NCBI GenBank assembly: GCA_949282835.1
Contig: CASDQU010000035.1
Coordinates: 1 to 21,885, forward strand
Direction: 5' to 3'
Origin: an uncultured Bacillota bacterium
GTDB taxonomy: Bacteria > Bacillota > Clostridia > Christensenellales > UBA1242
Length of the DNA: 21,885 nucleotides
This document shows positions 7,681-17,218 of the stretch, one piece after another. The notes below the pieces were generated by a model. The model searched no databases, was not told the DNA's origin, and saw nothing but the letters and a program-made list of their open reading frames with translations. Made by a program: the position numbers and the translations under genes. Numbering within the stretch: the stretch's first letter is position 1; every line of letters starts with the position of its first letter.

Positions 7681-8805
7681 ATGAATTTAAAAAATAAAAC
7701 GACATTCAAAATAAAAGGTTTAAATCAAGAACGATATTTTAATAATATTTCAAAATCGATAAATATATACAATATTAAAAAAGAGGATGACGGAATAAGT
7801 CAATTTGAAGTTGGATATAGAGACAGAAAGAAAACAAAACAAATTTTAGAGCGAGAAGGTTATCAAATCTTATCGGTAACAAATCATGGGATATTATTTA
7901 ATATCAAAAAAATATTTTTCCGTTATGGAATAGTGGCTGGGCTAATTTTTTGTCTTTTATTTTATATTCTACAATATAACTTTATTTTACAAATCAAAGT
8001 ACTTGGTCAGCCCAGTGAAATTCAGAGTTTGATTAAAGAGTATGTTCAAGATAATTTAAAAAGCAGTTTTAAATATAATATAGATACCAAAAAAATCGAA
8101 AATTCAATTAAAGAACGATTTGACGAAGTCAGTTCTGTGAGCGTGGCTATATATGGGCAGACACTACTTATCAATTATAATCCTTCTACAATTCCCGAGC
8201 AATTACAAGGTGAGTTTGACCCAATTATAAGTCAGTATGATGGCATGATAACCGATATAGACTTAATATCAGGCACGCTAAATGTTCATGTAGGAGATAT
8301 AGTACAAAAGGGCGAGGAATTGGTGTCGCCTTATATAGTCGACACTGATGAAGAAATCAGGCAGGTGACGCCTATAGCCAAGATAACAATGGATGTTTGG
8401 ATTAGTGAAAGTGTTGCCCATTATGATTATAGGCTGGAAACTAGGCGTACTGGCAAAAAAGTCATTTCAAGTTATGTTAAACTAGGAGAGCTAGTCATTT
8501 ACAGTCATGAAGAGGAGAACAATTTTAAAGAATATGAGCTTGAAAGCTATTCCCGTTCTCTCACCAAAAATTTACTGCTTCCTTTCAAATTAGAAAAAAT
8601 GGTCTATTATGAGACGCAAACCGATGAGATAGTTGAGCCTTTTGAAGAGGTAAAAGAAGAAGTAATACAAAAAGCTCGTGAAAAAACGTTGATTTTTTTA
8701 GATAAAAATGCAATAATAATAGATGAAAATTATGTTATCAGGGATGCTGGAAATGTTCACAATGTGATTTATACCATCACTACCAGCGTTACTTTAGGAG
8801 GATAA
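7681..8805 (+). CDS. yqfD: Sporulation protein YqfD
   Basis: A 374-residue protein of the usual YqfD length and layout. A cytoplasmic N-terminal region ends in a repeated-looking segment (YRDRKKTKQILEREGYQILS), and one transmembrane helix lies at about 82-104. A large outer domain follows, with features such as TIPEQLQGEFDPIISQYDGMI and LNVHVGDIVQKGEELVSPYI, a family signature resembling a lipoyl/hybrid-motif turn. It starts on the base after the yqfC stop and ends on the base before ybeY, so the three form one translational unit. The role in endospore formation is inferred from the family. The phoH gene usually found next is missing. Confidence 0.9.
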   Translation: MNLKNKTTFKIKGLNQERYFNNISKSINIYNIKKEDDGISQFEVGYRDRKKTKQILEREGYQILSVTNHGILFNIKKIFFRYGIVAGLIFCLLFYILQYNFILQIKVLGQPSEIQSLIKEYVQDNLKSSFKYNIDTKKIENSIKERFDEVSSVSVAIYGQTLLINYNPSTIPEQLQGEFDPIISQYDGMITDIDLISGTLNVHVGDIVQKGEELVSPYIVDTDEEIRQVTPIAKITMDVWISESVAHYDYRLETRRTGKKVISSYVKLGELVIYSHEEENNFKEYELESYSRSLTKNLLLPFKLEKMVYYETQTDEIVEPFEEVKEEVIQKAREKTLIFLDKNAIIIDENYVIRDAGNVHNVIYTITTSVTLGG

Positions 8806-9279
8806 ATGCATATTTATTTTGAAAAAATTGGCTGGAAATTTAGAAAATATATAAAAAAAGTGGTAAATCAAGCATTAAAATATACAGATAACGATTTGCC
8901 TATGGCTGTTGTGACTTTTTCCTTTATGAATGAAAATGAGATGAGAAATTTAAACAATAAAAGCCGAAATGTAGATAAAGTAACAGATGTTCTATCTTTT
9001 CCAATGATTGAAATGCACTATGGCGAAAGTTTAAAATCTTATTTAAAAGAGGTTTCCCCAGATGGAAATCTTTACATAGGCGATGTGGTAATTTGTCCTA
9101 AAAAAGCAAAATTGCAGGCTAAAGAATATGGACATTCTATCAAAAGAGAGGTGGCTTTTTTGGCGTTACATGGGCTATTGCATTTACTGGGTTATGACCA
9201 TATCAAACATGAAGATGAAGTTGTAATGATGCATTTAACTACAAAAATATTAAATTCATTAAAACTTGAGAGGAAATGA
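8806..9279 (+). CDS. ybeY: Endoribonuclease YbeY, 16S rRNA maturation
   Basis: The 157-residue protein carries the diagnostic metal-binding motif HGLLHLLGYDH (His122, His126, His132), preceded by VDKVTDVLSFPM and GDVVICPKKAK, all conserved in YbeY. The family is a zinc-dependent RNase that acts in 16S rRNA 3' end maturation and ribosome quality control. The ribosome binding site TTAGGAGG overlaps the end of yqfD. The 3' end overlaps era by four bases (ATGA). Linkage to era, which also binds the 16S 3' end, is common. Confidence 0.96.
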   Translation: MHIYFEKIGWKFRKYIKKVVNQALKYTDNDLPMAVVTFSFMNENEMRNLNNKSRNVDKVTDVLSFPMIEMHYGESLKSYLKEVSPDGNLYIGDVVICPKKAKLQAKEYGHSIKREVAFLALHGLLHLLGYDHIKHEDEVVMMHLTTKILNSLKLERK

Positions 9280-10115
9280 TGTTTAAATCTGGATTTGTAG
9301 CATTAATTGGAAGACCGAATGCTGGCAAAAGCAGCCTTGTCAATCGTTTAGTTGGCGAAAAAGTCGCCATAATTTCTTCCAAACCACAAACAACGCGCGA
9401 TAATATTTTAGGTATATTGACCAAAGATGATTTTCAAATTATTTTTGTAGATACACCTGGAGTTCATCATAGCAAAAATCATTTAGATAAGAGGATGATG
9501 AAAAATGTGCGCTCAGCCATAAGTGGAGTAAACCTCATTGTTTATCTATTAGATGGAAGCAAAAGTGTGGATGATGAAGAGAGAGCCTATATTGAGCATT
9601 TGCCAGAGAATAAAATGATTATTATGACTAAATGCGATTTAAAAGAGAGATGCGATTATAGCTGTGATTTAAAGGTATCTTCAAAAACAGGAGAAAATCT
9701 TGACAAACTTTTGCAATTAATTTTATTGCGACTTCCGTCATATGAAGAACCAAATTATCTATATGAAGAGGGTTATTTTACCGATAAGAGCATAAAGTTT
9801 TTAATCGGCGAAGAGATACGCGAAAAGGCATTAAATTTGCTTCACGAAGAAGTGCCTCATGGAATTGCTGTTGAAGTTATAAGATTTTATGAGGGTGATA
9901 AAGTTTGTGAAATTGATGCAGATATTATTTGCGAAAATGAAAGGCATAAAGGAATGATTATTGGCAAGGGCGGCAGTGTTTTAAAGCAAATAGGGATTGC
10001 TGCGCGCGAGTATGCTGAAGGCTTGCTTGATAAAAAAGTGATATTAAAACTTTTTGTCAAGGTGGAGAAAGATTGGAGAAATAAACCTGAAAAATTGAAG
10101 AATTTAGGTTATTAA
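9276..10115 (+). CDS. era: GTPase Era, 16S rRNA-binding
   Basis: A 279-residue GTPase with all Era landmarks: G1 GRPNAGKS (12-19), TTRDN effector region, G3 DTPG (59-62), G4 TKCD (118-121) and G5 SSK (135-137). A C-terminal KH domain has GMIIGKGGSVLKQIG (226-240), and the protein ends KNLGY. Era assembles the 30S subunit by binding the 3' end of 16S rRNA. It is slightly shorter than the usual 300 or so, with the loss mainly between G4 and G5. G4 has Thr instead of the commoner Asn, which other Era proteins tolerate. ATGATG offers two adjacent starts (9276 or 9279). It overlaps ybeY by four bases and is the last gene of the run. Confidence 0.96.
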   Translation: MMFKSGFVALIGRPNAGKSSLVNRLVGEKVAIISSKPQTTRDNILGILTKDDFQIIFVDTPGVHHSKNHLDKRMMKNVRSAISGVNLIVYLLDGSKSVDDEERAYIEHLPENKMIIMTKCDLKERCDYSCDLKVSSKTGENLDKLLQLILLRLPSYEEPNYLYEEGYFTDKSIKFLIGEEIREKALNLLHEEVPHGIAVEVIRFYEGDKVCEIDADIICENERHKGMIIGKGGSVLKQIGIAAREYAEGLLDKKVILKLFVKVEKDWRNKPEKLKNLGY

Positions 10116-10208
10116 TCATAATATTTTTGTATTTTAAAATAAAAAAAAGAGATATTTTTTTAATTAAGCATTTTAGCAATGTCAAGATTCAACAAAATAG
10201 TTTAATAG

Positions 10209-10250
10209 AAAGAGTATAATTAAGATTTTTGCTAAATTATACTCTTTTTT
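10209..10250 (+). terminator. Terminator between convergent era and murB
   Basis: A 13-bp perfect stem (10209-10221 with 10235-10247) is followed by T on the plus strand. The murB stop codon lies inside the plus-strand T-run, so the hairpin begins right after murB on the minus strand and may serve both genes. The T-run for the minus direction is poor. Confidence 0.8.
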
Positions 10251-11121
10251 AATATACCCTCACTTCTCTTTTTAGTCTAATAGCAAATTTTTGATACACC
10301 TCTTTTTCACATAAATTTATAAGGTACAAAATGTCACTTGCAGAAGCATTGTCTCTATTTATTATAAAGTTGGCATGTCTTTGAGAGATGATAGCCGCTC
10401 CTTTTTCCTTGCCCTTCAGCCCGCATTGTTCAATCAAATATCCCGCACTTGTATGAGCGGGGTTTTTAAATACAGAGCCACAGCTATATCCTTTGGGTTG
10501 TTTTACCGCTCTCAAATTGCAACATTCAAGAAAGTTTTTTTGTATGTCGCACCTATCTTTTTTTACCAGTTTGAATTTGGCAGATAAAATTAAACAGTTT
10601 TTTAATGAAGAGGAGCGATAAAAGTGTTTTATTTTATCTTTACTTAGTTTTATAATTTTACCGTTTTGAAGTATTTTTACATATACTAGATTATCAAAAA
10701 TATTGCTGCCAAATGCCCCGCTATTCATAATGATTGCGCCGCCAACACTGCCAGGAATACCAGCTAAATTTTCAAACCCTGATAGTGAATGTGCCAAGCT
10801 TTTTTGATATAATTTGATAAGAGAGCAGGAAGCATTGACCATGCAAAACTCTTCTTTAATCTTGATATTATCGCATATATTTTTAGTTGAGATAAAAAGC
10901 ATTTTTTCACCCTTGCGAGAAATTAGCACATTGCTGCCGCGTCCTAGTATTTTGAAAGGAATGTTGTTTACTTTTAAGAAATTATATATATAAATTAGCT
11001 GCCTGTTATTTTTTGGATAAAAGACACCTTTGACATTACCACTTATATGGTATGAGGTGATATTTTTGATTGCTTCATTTTGTACAAACTTAATATCTAA
11101 TAAATCAATGTTTTCTTTCAT
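10249..11121 (-). CDS. murB: UDP-N-acetylenolpyruvoylglucosamine reductase
   Basis: A 290-residue FAD enzyme that reduces UDP-GlcNAc-enolpyruvate to UDP-MurNAc in the cytoplasm, the second committed step of peptidoglycan synthesis. Visible motifs: GRGSNVL (60-66) and AGIPGSVGGAIIMNSGAFG (120-138) for FAD binding, YRSS (168-171), and GSVFKNP with the catalytic Ser216. A type II pattern is suggested by length and by the YSCGSVFKNP arrangement. The start has AAAGGAAA just upstream on the minus strand. It is transcribed away from murC, whereas in many Clostridia the two lie in one direction. Cys residues are unusually frequent for the family. Confidence 0.95.
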   Translation of the reverse strand: MKENIDLLDIKFVQNEAIKNITSYHISGNVKGVFYPKNNRQLIYIYNFLKVNNIPFKILGRGSNVLISRKGEKMLFISTKNICDNIKIKEEFCMVNASCSLIKLYQKSLAHSLSGFENLAGIPGSVGGAIIMNSGAFGSNIFDNLVYVKILQNGKIIKLSKDKIKHFYRSSSLKNCLILSAKFKLVKKDRCDIQKNFLECCNLRAVKQPKGYSCGSVFKNPAHTSAGYLIEQCGLKGKEKGAAIISQRHANFIINRDNASASDILYLINLCEKEVYQKFAIRLKREVRVY

Positions 11122-11272
11122 AATTTCCTTTAAATGATGTTAAAATTTATCTTTTTTAATAAATAATCAAATTATTTTTTGTCGCAAGCTTTCTTTCTAG
11201 TAGTATTATTTATGAAAAAGAATGGAATAAGTTTAATTATCAAATAATTTTCATTAAACATATAAAGATAAT

Positions 11273-12628
11273 ATGTTGGAAAAAGTTAATAAAGTATACA
11301 TGATTGGGGTAGGCGGTATCAGCATGTCTGCCATAGCTAAAATTTTACATACTCAAGGAATTAAAATATATGCTTCAGATATTTGTTGTAATAAACATAT
11401 AGAAAAATTAATAAATGAAAATATTATTACCTTTAGAAAGGGAAGTTGCAGCGATTTTGTTCGCAAATGTGACGCTGTAATTTATACATCTGCTGTAAGT
11501 GATAACAATAAAGATTTAATTTTGGCAAGACAATTAAAGAAAAAAATATTTACAAGAGCAGAAATATTAGGGGAGTTATCAAGACAAAAAAGAACAATTT
11601 CGGTTGCAGGAACACATGGGAAGACAACGACAACAGGACTAATCGGTCAAATGCTTCTTAACAGCTCTTTAAATCCCAACATTCATATAGGCGGAGTATT
11701 AAAAAATATCTCATCCAATGTTTTGGTGACAAATGGAGATATTTTTGTCAGTGAAGCATGTGAGTATAAAGATAATTTTTTAAAGCTTTCCAATTTCATA
11801 TCTATTGTTTTAAATATCAAAGCCGAACATTTAGATTATTTTCATGATTTAAGCAATGAATTTAATTCTTTTCAAAAGTTTGTATATAACACTGTAGAGA
11901 AGGGCTTTGTAATTTTAAATAATGACGACTTTCTTGCAGCCAAACTATGTTCAAAGCGCAAAACTTACACTTTTGCAATAGAGCATAATGCAGATTTTAA
12001 AGCCATCAATATCAAACAATATGTAGATGGAAAATACAGCTTTACTGTGGCAACTAAAGAAAAGTTGCTAGGCGAGATATATCTGCCTTGCTATGGTTAT
12101 CACAATATTTACAATGCTCTTGCAGCCATTGCAACAGGGGTTATTTTAAATATAGATTTCAAAAAAATAAAAGAAGGGATTGAAGGATTTGCCGGAATTG
12201 AAAGGCGGTTTGAAATAATAAAACAAAATAAATTTGTAACGATAATTCATGATTATGCTCATCATCCAGATGAAATAGAGGCAACCTTAAATTTATGTCA
12301 ATCAATGAAGCCTAAAAGGCTTATAGCTATATTCCAGCCGCACACCTATTCGCGCACACATGATTTTTATAGTCAGTTTTTACATGCTTTTGATAGGGCT
12401 GATGAGGTATGGTTATTGCCAATTTACCCAGCAAGAGAAAAGCCAATAAAAGAAATATCATCTTTTAAAATGAAAAAAGATATGCAAAAGAGGGGAATAA
12501 AAGCGAGATATTTCCGCTCTTTCCAAGCCTGTAGACAAGAATTGTTATGTCAAGCACATGACAACAGCACCTTTATCTTTCTAGGAGCGGGAGATATAGT
12601 TGAGCTTGCCTATTCATTTTATAATTAA
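11273..12628 (+). CDS. murC: UDP-N-acetylmuramate--L-alanine ligase
   Basis: A 451-residue Mur ligase that adds L-Ala to UDP-MurNAc using ATP. The N-terminal Rossmann domain has MIGVGGISMSAIAKIL. The ATP-binding loop is GTHGKTTTTG (113-122). The central domain has SEACEYKDNFL and LNIKAEHLDYF. The C-terminal ligase domain has GIERRFEI and HDYAHHPDEIEATL. Length is normal. The ribosome binding site is weak (AAAGATAAT), but no better start exists near the conserved N-terminus. It is divergent from murB with a 151-bp shared upstream region. Possible box elements there (TTGTCG at 11179, TATTAT at 11204) have a poor 19-bp spacing. Confidence 0.96.
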   Translation: MLEKVNKVYMIGVGGISMSAIAKILHTQGIKIYASDICCNKHIEKLINENIITFRKGSCSDFVRKCDAVIYTSAVSDNNKDLILARQLKKKIFTRAEILGELSRQKRTISVAGTHGKTTTTGLIGQMLLNSSLNPNIHIGGVLKNISSNVLVTNGDIFVSEACEYKDNFLKLSNFISIVLNIKAEHLDYFHDLSNEFNSFQKFVYNTVEKGFVILNNDDFLAAKLCSKRKTYTFAIEHNADFKAINIKQYVDGKYSFTVATKEKLLGEIYLPCYGYHNIYNALAAIATGVILNIDFKKIKEGIEGFAGIERRFEIIKQNKFVTIIHDYAHHPDEIEATLNLCQSMKPKRLIAIFQPHTYSRTHDFYSQFLHAFDRADEVWLLPIYPAREKPIKEISSFKMKKDMQKRGIKARYFRSFQACRQELLCQAHDNSTFIFLGAGDIVELAYSFYN

Positions 12629-12791
12629 AAAATTAAATAAAAATATATTTTTTCAATAAATTATTTAAAAAATAGTTGTTTTTATCTTTTTTTCAATAAT
12701 AATTATTTATTTTTATTTTTTTGTGAATTTATTTATTAAAAAAAATATATCTAAAAAATAGAAGAATATTATAGAATTTTCCTTGGAAATG

Positions 12792-12800
12792 TGCTATAAA
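12792..12800 (+). promoter_or_regulatory. Extended -10 promoter candidate for the subtilase gene
   Basis: TG-C-TATAAA (12792-12800) forms an extended -10 within a very AT-rich 278-bp stretch (12629-12906). No good -35 was found at the proper distance. The stretch holds no other recognisable feature and no clear terminator for murC. Confidence 0.4.
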
Positions 12801-12906
12801 TATATTGTAGCAAAATTTATTGATGTACATAAAACTTGTAAGGTAAGACAAGAGCATGTTTAAAATTCTCAATATAATTTTCATGTTTGTAAAAGATAGG
12901 GAGTTT

Positions 12907-15900
12907 ATGTATAGAGTTCAAAAGATAAATAAAAAATTGTTGGTGTTAAGTGGCGCTTTGCTATTCTTTATGCTTATACTTTTTAATGTGTTTTTTATAA
13001 ATCAATCTACTTATGCGGCTCAATCAATGTCAGATGTTTGTCTTGTAGAAAACTTTGAGGAATTTGAAAGAGCCGTTTTAGAAGTATGTGATGATAAAAG
13101 TGAAAATAGGCCTTTATCACAAAGAAGTGGACAAGATGGCAGCCTTTCAGTCGCCACAAAATTCAATTTAAAAAGATTGATAGTGCGCGGACATCTTGAA
13201 GATTACTATGGCGCACAGACGGTGATAAAAGGTTATAAAGATTATGTTGTGTTATGCTATTCATCGTATCTTTCAACCTATCATGCTTATAATCAGTTGA
13301 TTAAAAATGCTGATATTTCTGTCATGATAGACTCAACTATTTATGCAACTGCCGACTCAAATACTAGTCTGTCAAGTCAAGATATAACAAATAATTGGGG
13401 AAATGAAGCCATCAATGTCGATTTAATAAATCAATATTTACAAACTAATGGTACGCAAGAAGAATTGGTGGTCGTGGTACTAGACTCTGGCATTAATACC
13501 TCACATTCGCTATTTAATGATAGATTTTTGGTAGAAAATGGTGAGATAGTAGGAGATGGATATTACACCTCTATTAGTCATAGCTCACAATATGATTTTG
13601 AAGATGACTATGGTCATGGCAGTCATGTTAGCGGCATAATAGCTCAGCTTACACCTAGCAATGTGAAGATATTGCCTATCAAAGTTTTAAACAATGTTGG
13701 AGAAGGCAGTTTTCTTAATAGCCTGCTTGCACTTGAAAAAATTAACGACCATTATAGCAAAAAATACAATATTTGTTGTGTGAATATGAGTTTTGGCGGT
13801 CAAAATGATGATTTTGATACCATATCACAGTTTAATGATATTTTTGAAGCTTTATACAATAAAGGTATATTAAGCGTGATATCAGCAGGCAATGACCAAC
13901 TTGATAGTAGCGGCTATACCCCTGCAAACTGCGATTATGTAATTACAGTTTCTGCGCTAAAAAAAGAGGACAATAGCTATAATTTTGATTATGAATATTC
14001 AAATTTTGGTGCAAATATAGATATATCTGCTCCTGGCACTGATATTTATTCTGCTGATTTAGAGGGTATAACCTCTAAAAGTGGCACTTCAATGGCAGCT
14101 CCTTATGTGAGCGGGGCGATAGCACTTATATGTTTAGATGAAAAATATTGGGACTTTTCACAGGCTAGCTTTCATGCCAAGACAATAGAGGAGCAACTGC
14201 TTGACAATGTGGTTGATTTAGGTGATAGCGGTTGGGATAAGTTTTATGGCTGGGGGATGCTTGATTTTCGATATTTCAATTTAGAGAGTAAAAATAATGA
14301 TGTTTTAAGTTTTTATGATGGACAAACTCAGTTAAATGTAGATGATTACATTGAGTTCACAGAAAACTTTGATTTATCTGTCAGCTCAAGTGATGATAGC
14401 TATCAAATTTATTATACCACCGATGGCAGCACGCCTGATGTTAATTCTAATTTATATTTAACTCCAATAGAGATTTCCTCTTCAACAACCTTTAAATTTA
14501 TAGCTTTTAAGTTTGATAATGGTATAGCAATTTCAAATTCCACTCTTTATACTGTTGAATTTTTCAATCCTACCGAGCCAATAGACAATTTTTTTGTCAA
14601 TGAATATGGAGTATTGACAAACTATACAGGTCACTTTAAAAACTTGGAAATACCTAGCAAAATTGACGGATTTTATGTGTATACACTTGGCATAAGACTT
14701 TTTAATGATAACGGAATTGAATATTTAACTTTGCCAGATACTTGTACAAAAATTGAAGAATACTGTTTCTCTGGCTGCGACAATCTTAAAGAAATTTCAC
14801 TTGACCGTGTCGTGACCATTGATGCGTTTGCCTTTGAAAATTGTAATTCGCTAACAGAAATAACTTTGACAAATACAACAGTTTTAGCGGCAAAGGTATC
14901 AAGTAAAGCAAATGGTCATGTCTTTGAAAATTGTAATAATTTAGAGATAGTATATATGCCAAAAGTTGTGATACTTGGACAGAACAATTTTACCAATAGC
15001 GCCGTTAAAGACGTTGTTATTGGCTCTAATTTTGATAATGGTGATGGACGAACAATAGAGGAAGATATAACTATATATTGCTATCAAAATTCATCAGCTC
15101 ATCAGTATGCACGAATTTATGGAAATAAATTTGTTATTTTAGATGATTTTGAATTGATTACCGACCTTGAGGCTAATTTACAAGTTAAACAGCATGAAAA
15201 ACTCACATTGCAAGTGGAAGCGACTGGTTTTAATTTGATTTATCAGTGGAAAGAGAGTAGTGGCACTATAGAAAATGGACAAATTATTGCTACCACTCAT
15301 TCAAATTACCTTGAAATAGATACCTCTCAAGTTAAAGAAAGCAAATATTTTGTTGTGATTACAAATTGGGACGGGCAACAAATAACCTCTCAAATTTGCA
15401 CTGTCAAAGTGGAGGGTGGCACCATTTTTACTTTGAAGTATGTTATTGATAAGGAAACTTATTTTACTCAAAACTATTATGAGGGTGATGAAATACAACT
15501 TATAGATGAGCCTACTTTAGAAGGGTATAACTTTGCAGGCTGGTTTATCGATCAAACTTTTCAAGAAGAATTTAATTTAATAGTTATGCCAAACGAGGAT
15601 GTTACCATCTATGCAAAGTGGGAGCAACAAAAGTTTGACATTATTGTAACTTATATAGAAGATGGCATTACTTTGCCAATCGATGAAATAGAGTTAAACT
15701 ATGGTGATAGTAAGACGCTATATTTCAATTTGCAGACTGGTTATCAAATAGAGAGTATACTTGTTGACGGCATAGCTTTAAGTAGCGAAAAATTGAAAGA
15801 TATTACAAAAAGCGGGTTAACTTTTACCAATATTTCTAGCTCTCATGAAGTTGAGGTGATATTTACAAAAATTAATTATATAGTTTGCTATCTTTTAGAA

Positions 15901-17154
15901 GAATATAACCTTGACAATATCATTCAAGAGTATAATTATCAAGACAAAATTTCGCCTCCTGCAACTCCAGTTAAAGAAAATTATTATTATTTCGTGGGCT
16001 GGTTTGAAGATGAAAATTTTGAAATTGCAGCTCAATTTGATATTATGCCTGCTCAAAATTTGGTGTTTTATGGCAAGTTCGAGCGTAAAGAATATTATAT
16101 TTCGGCTACATTTAATGGTGGCGGGCAGGTTTCGCCTCTAACTCAAACTATAACATACCCAAAGACTGCTATTTTTGCTGTAGAGCCATTGTATGGATAT
16201 AGCGCCATTGAGGTAAAAGTTGATGGGCAATCAATTTCGGAAGATAAATTGTTTGAGGTCAATGACAGCGACAGCTTTGTTTTTTCAGTTTTGGAATATA
16301 GCTTTAGTGATAATGTTAGCTATGAAGAACATACAATTTCTATTGAATTTTCACAAAAAGAATATCAAATAGTTTTTGATTTTAATTATCCAAATAGTGA
16401 CAATGTTATAGAAATATTAAAACATGATGAAAAAATAATCTTGCCTCAGCTTCCAAATAGAGAGGGATTTACATTTAAAGGATGGTATTTAGACGAAGAT
16501 TATAGTAACAAGTTTGAGTTTGAGCAAATGCCGGCAAAAAATTTAACTGTATATGCTAAGTGGGAGATAGATTATTACACAATAGATGTAAGCGCAGGTG
16601 AAAATGGGAGCATCTCTCCAAGTGGGATGTTAAAGGTTAGCTATGCTAGTGATATAAATTTTAAGATTTTGCCAAATGAAGGCTATCATATCAAGTCAAT
16701 TTGTATTGATGATGAGTATTTAAGTGCACAATCTTTGAAAGATGCCTTGGATAAAGGAGTTACACTAGCAAATGTCAAACAAAATCACACTTTAAGAGTG
16801 GAATTTGAGATTAATAGATATAAAATTACACTTTCAATTTTTGGTGAGGGGAATTTATATAGCGATCAGGATTTATCAAAAATTGAGCATGGCGAAAATG
16901 TTCAATTAAAAGCTGATGCAGATTTTAATAATTATGATATGAAGCTATATATCAATGGTAAACTGGTCAAGAGTAATGGTGATTTATTAATAGAAAATGT
17001 TACAAGCGATCTTAACATAATAGTCAAATTTACTAAAAAGCCCTTTTTAAAATCGCTTGATGGACTGGTGACAATCTTGTCTTGCCTATTGTTATTGTTG
17101 ACGGTTGTAATTGTTATAAAAATATTAAGAAAAAGAAAGAAAAAGATAAAATAA
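12907..17154 (+). CDS. Giant membrane-anchored S8 subtilase with LRR and InlB-type repeats
   Basis: A secreted subtilisin-family protease of 1415 residues. Signal peptide: KINKK, a hydrophobic core, and a likely cut in STYAA. Catalytic triad: Asp193 (VLDSGIN), His237 (GHGSHVSG) and Ser395 (SGTSMAAPYVSG), with the oxyanion Asn329 in SAGN, so it should be active. It continues with a CHB_HEX_C-like domain (IYYTTDGSTPDVNSN), BspA-type leucine-rich repeats (IEYLTLPDTCTKIEEYCFSG), an Ig-like domain, and three InlB/Flg_new repeats (GYNFAGWF, FVGWFEDENF, GFTFKGWYLDEDY, each ending FYGKF or YAKW) alternating with related YYTIDVSAGENGSISPSG-type repeats. A C-terminal transmembrane helix and KKKIK tail anchor it. 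No LPXTG is present. The start at 12907 has AGGGAG upstream and gives a normal signal peptide. An in-frame ATG at 12856 would add 17 residues. Confidence 0.9.
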   Translation: MYRVQKINKKLLVLSGALLFFMLILFNVFFINQSTYAAQSMSDVCLVENFEEFERAVLEVCDDKSENRPLSQRSGQDGSLSVATKFNLKRLIVRGHLEDYYGAQTVIKGYKDYVVLCYSSYLSTYHAYNQLIKNADISVMIDSTIYATADSNTSLSSQDITNNWGNEAINVDLINQYLQTNGTQEELVVVVLDSGINTSHSLFNDRFLVENGEIVGDGYYTSISHSSQYDFEDDYGHGSHVSGIIAQLTPSNVKILPIKVLNNVGEGSFLNSLLALEKINDHYSKKYNICCVNMSFGGQNDDFDTISQFNDIFEALYNKGILSVISAGNDQLDSSGYTPANCDYVITVSALKKEDNSYNFDYEYSNFGANIDISAPGTDIYSADLEGITSKSGTSMAAPYVSGAIALICLDEKYWDFSQASFHAKTIEEQLLDNVVDLGDSGWDKFYGWGMLDFRYFNLESKNNDVLSFYDGQTQLNVDDYIEFTENFDLSVSSSDDSYQIYYTTDGSTPDVNSNLYLTPIEISSSTTFKFIAFKFDNGIAISNSTLYTVEFFNPTEPIDNFFVNEYGVLTNYTGHFKNLEIPSKIDGFYVYTLGIRLFNDNGIEYLTLPDTCTKIEEYCFSGCDNLKEISLDRVVTIDAFAFENCNSLTEITLTNTTVLAAKVSSKANGHVFENCNNLEIVYMPKVVILGQNNFTNSAVKDVVIGSNFDNGDGRTIEEDITIYCYQNSSAHQYARIYGNKFVILDDFELITDLEANLQVKQHEKLTLQVEATGFNLIYQWKESSGTIENGQIIATTHSNYLEIDTSQVKESKYFVVITNWDGQQITSQICTVKVEGGTIFTLKYVIDKETYFTQNYYEGDEIQLIDEPTLEGYNFAGWFIDQTFQEEFNLIVMPNEDVTIYAKWEQQKFDIIVTYIEDGITLPIDEIELNYGDSKTLYFNLQTGYQIESILVDGIALSSEKLKDITKSGLTFTNISSSHEVEVIFTKINYIVCYLLEEYNLDNIIQEYNYQDKISPPATPVKENYYYFVGWFEDENFEIAAQFDIMPAQNLVFYGKFERKEYYISATFNGGGQVSPLTQTITYPKTAIFAVEPLYGYSAIEVKVDGQSISEDKLFEVNDSDSFVFSVLEYSFSDNVSYEEHTISIEFSQKEYQIVFDFNYPNSDNVIEILKHDEKIILPQLPNREGFTFKGWYLDEDYSNKFEFEQMPAKNLTVYAKWEIDYYTIDVSAGENGSISPSGMLKVSYASDINFKILPNEGYHIKSICIDDEYLSAQSLKDALDKGVTLANVKQNHTLRVEFEINRYKITLSIFGEGNLYSDQDLSKIEHGENVQLKADADFNNYDMKLYINGKLVKSNGDLLIENVTSDLNIIVKFTKKPFLKSLDGLVTILSCLLLLLTVVIVIKILRKRKKKIK

Positions 17155-17218
17155 TTTTTAAATAAACAATTTGCAACTTATTTAGAAACTTTTTAACAGT
17201 TTATCAAAAGGAGAAAAA

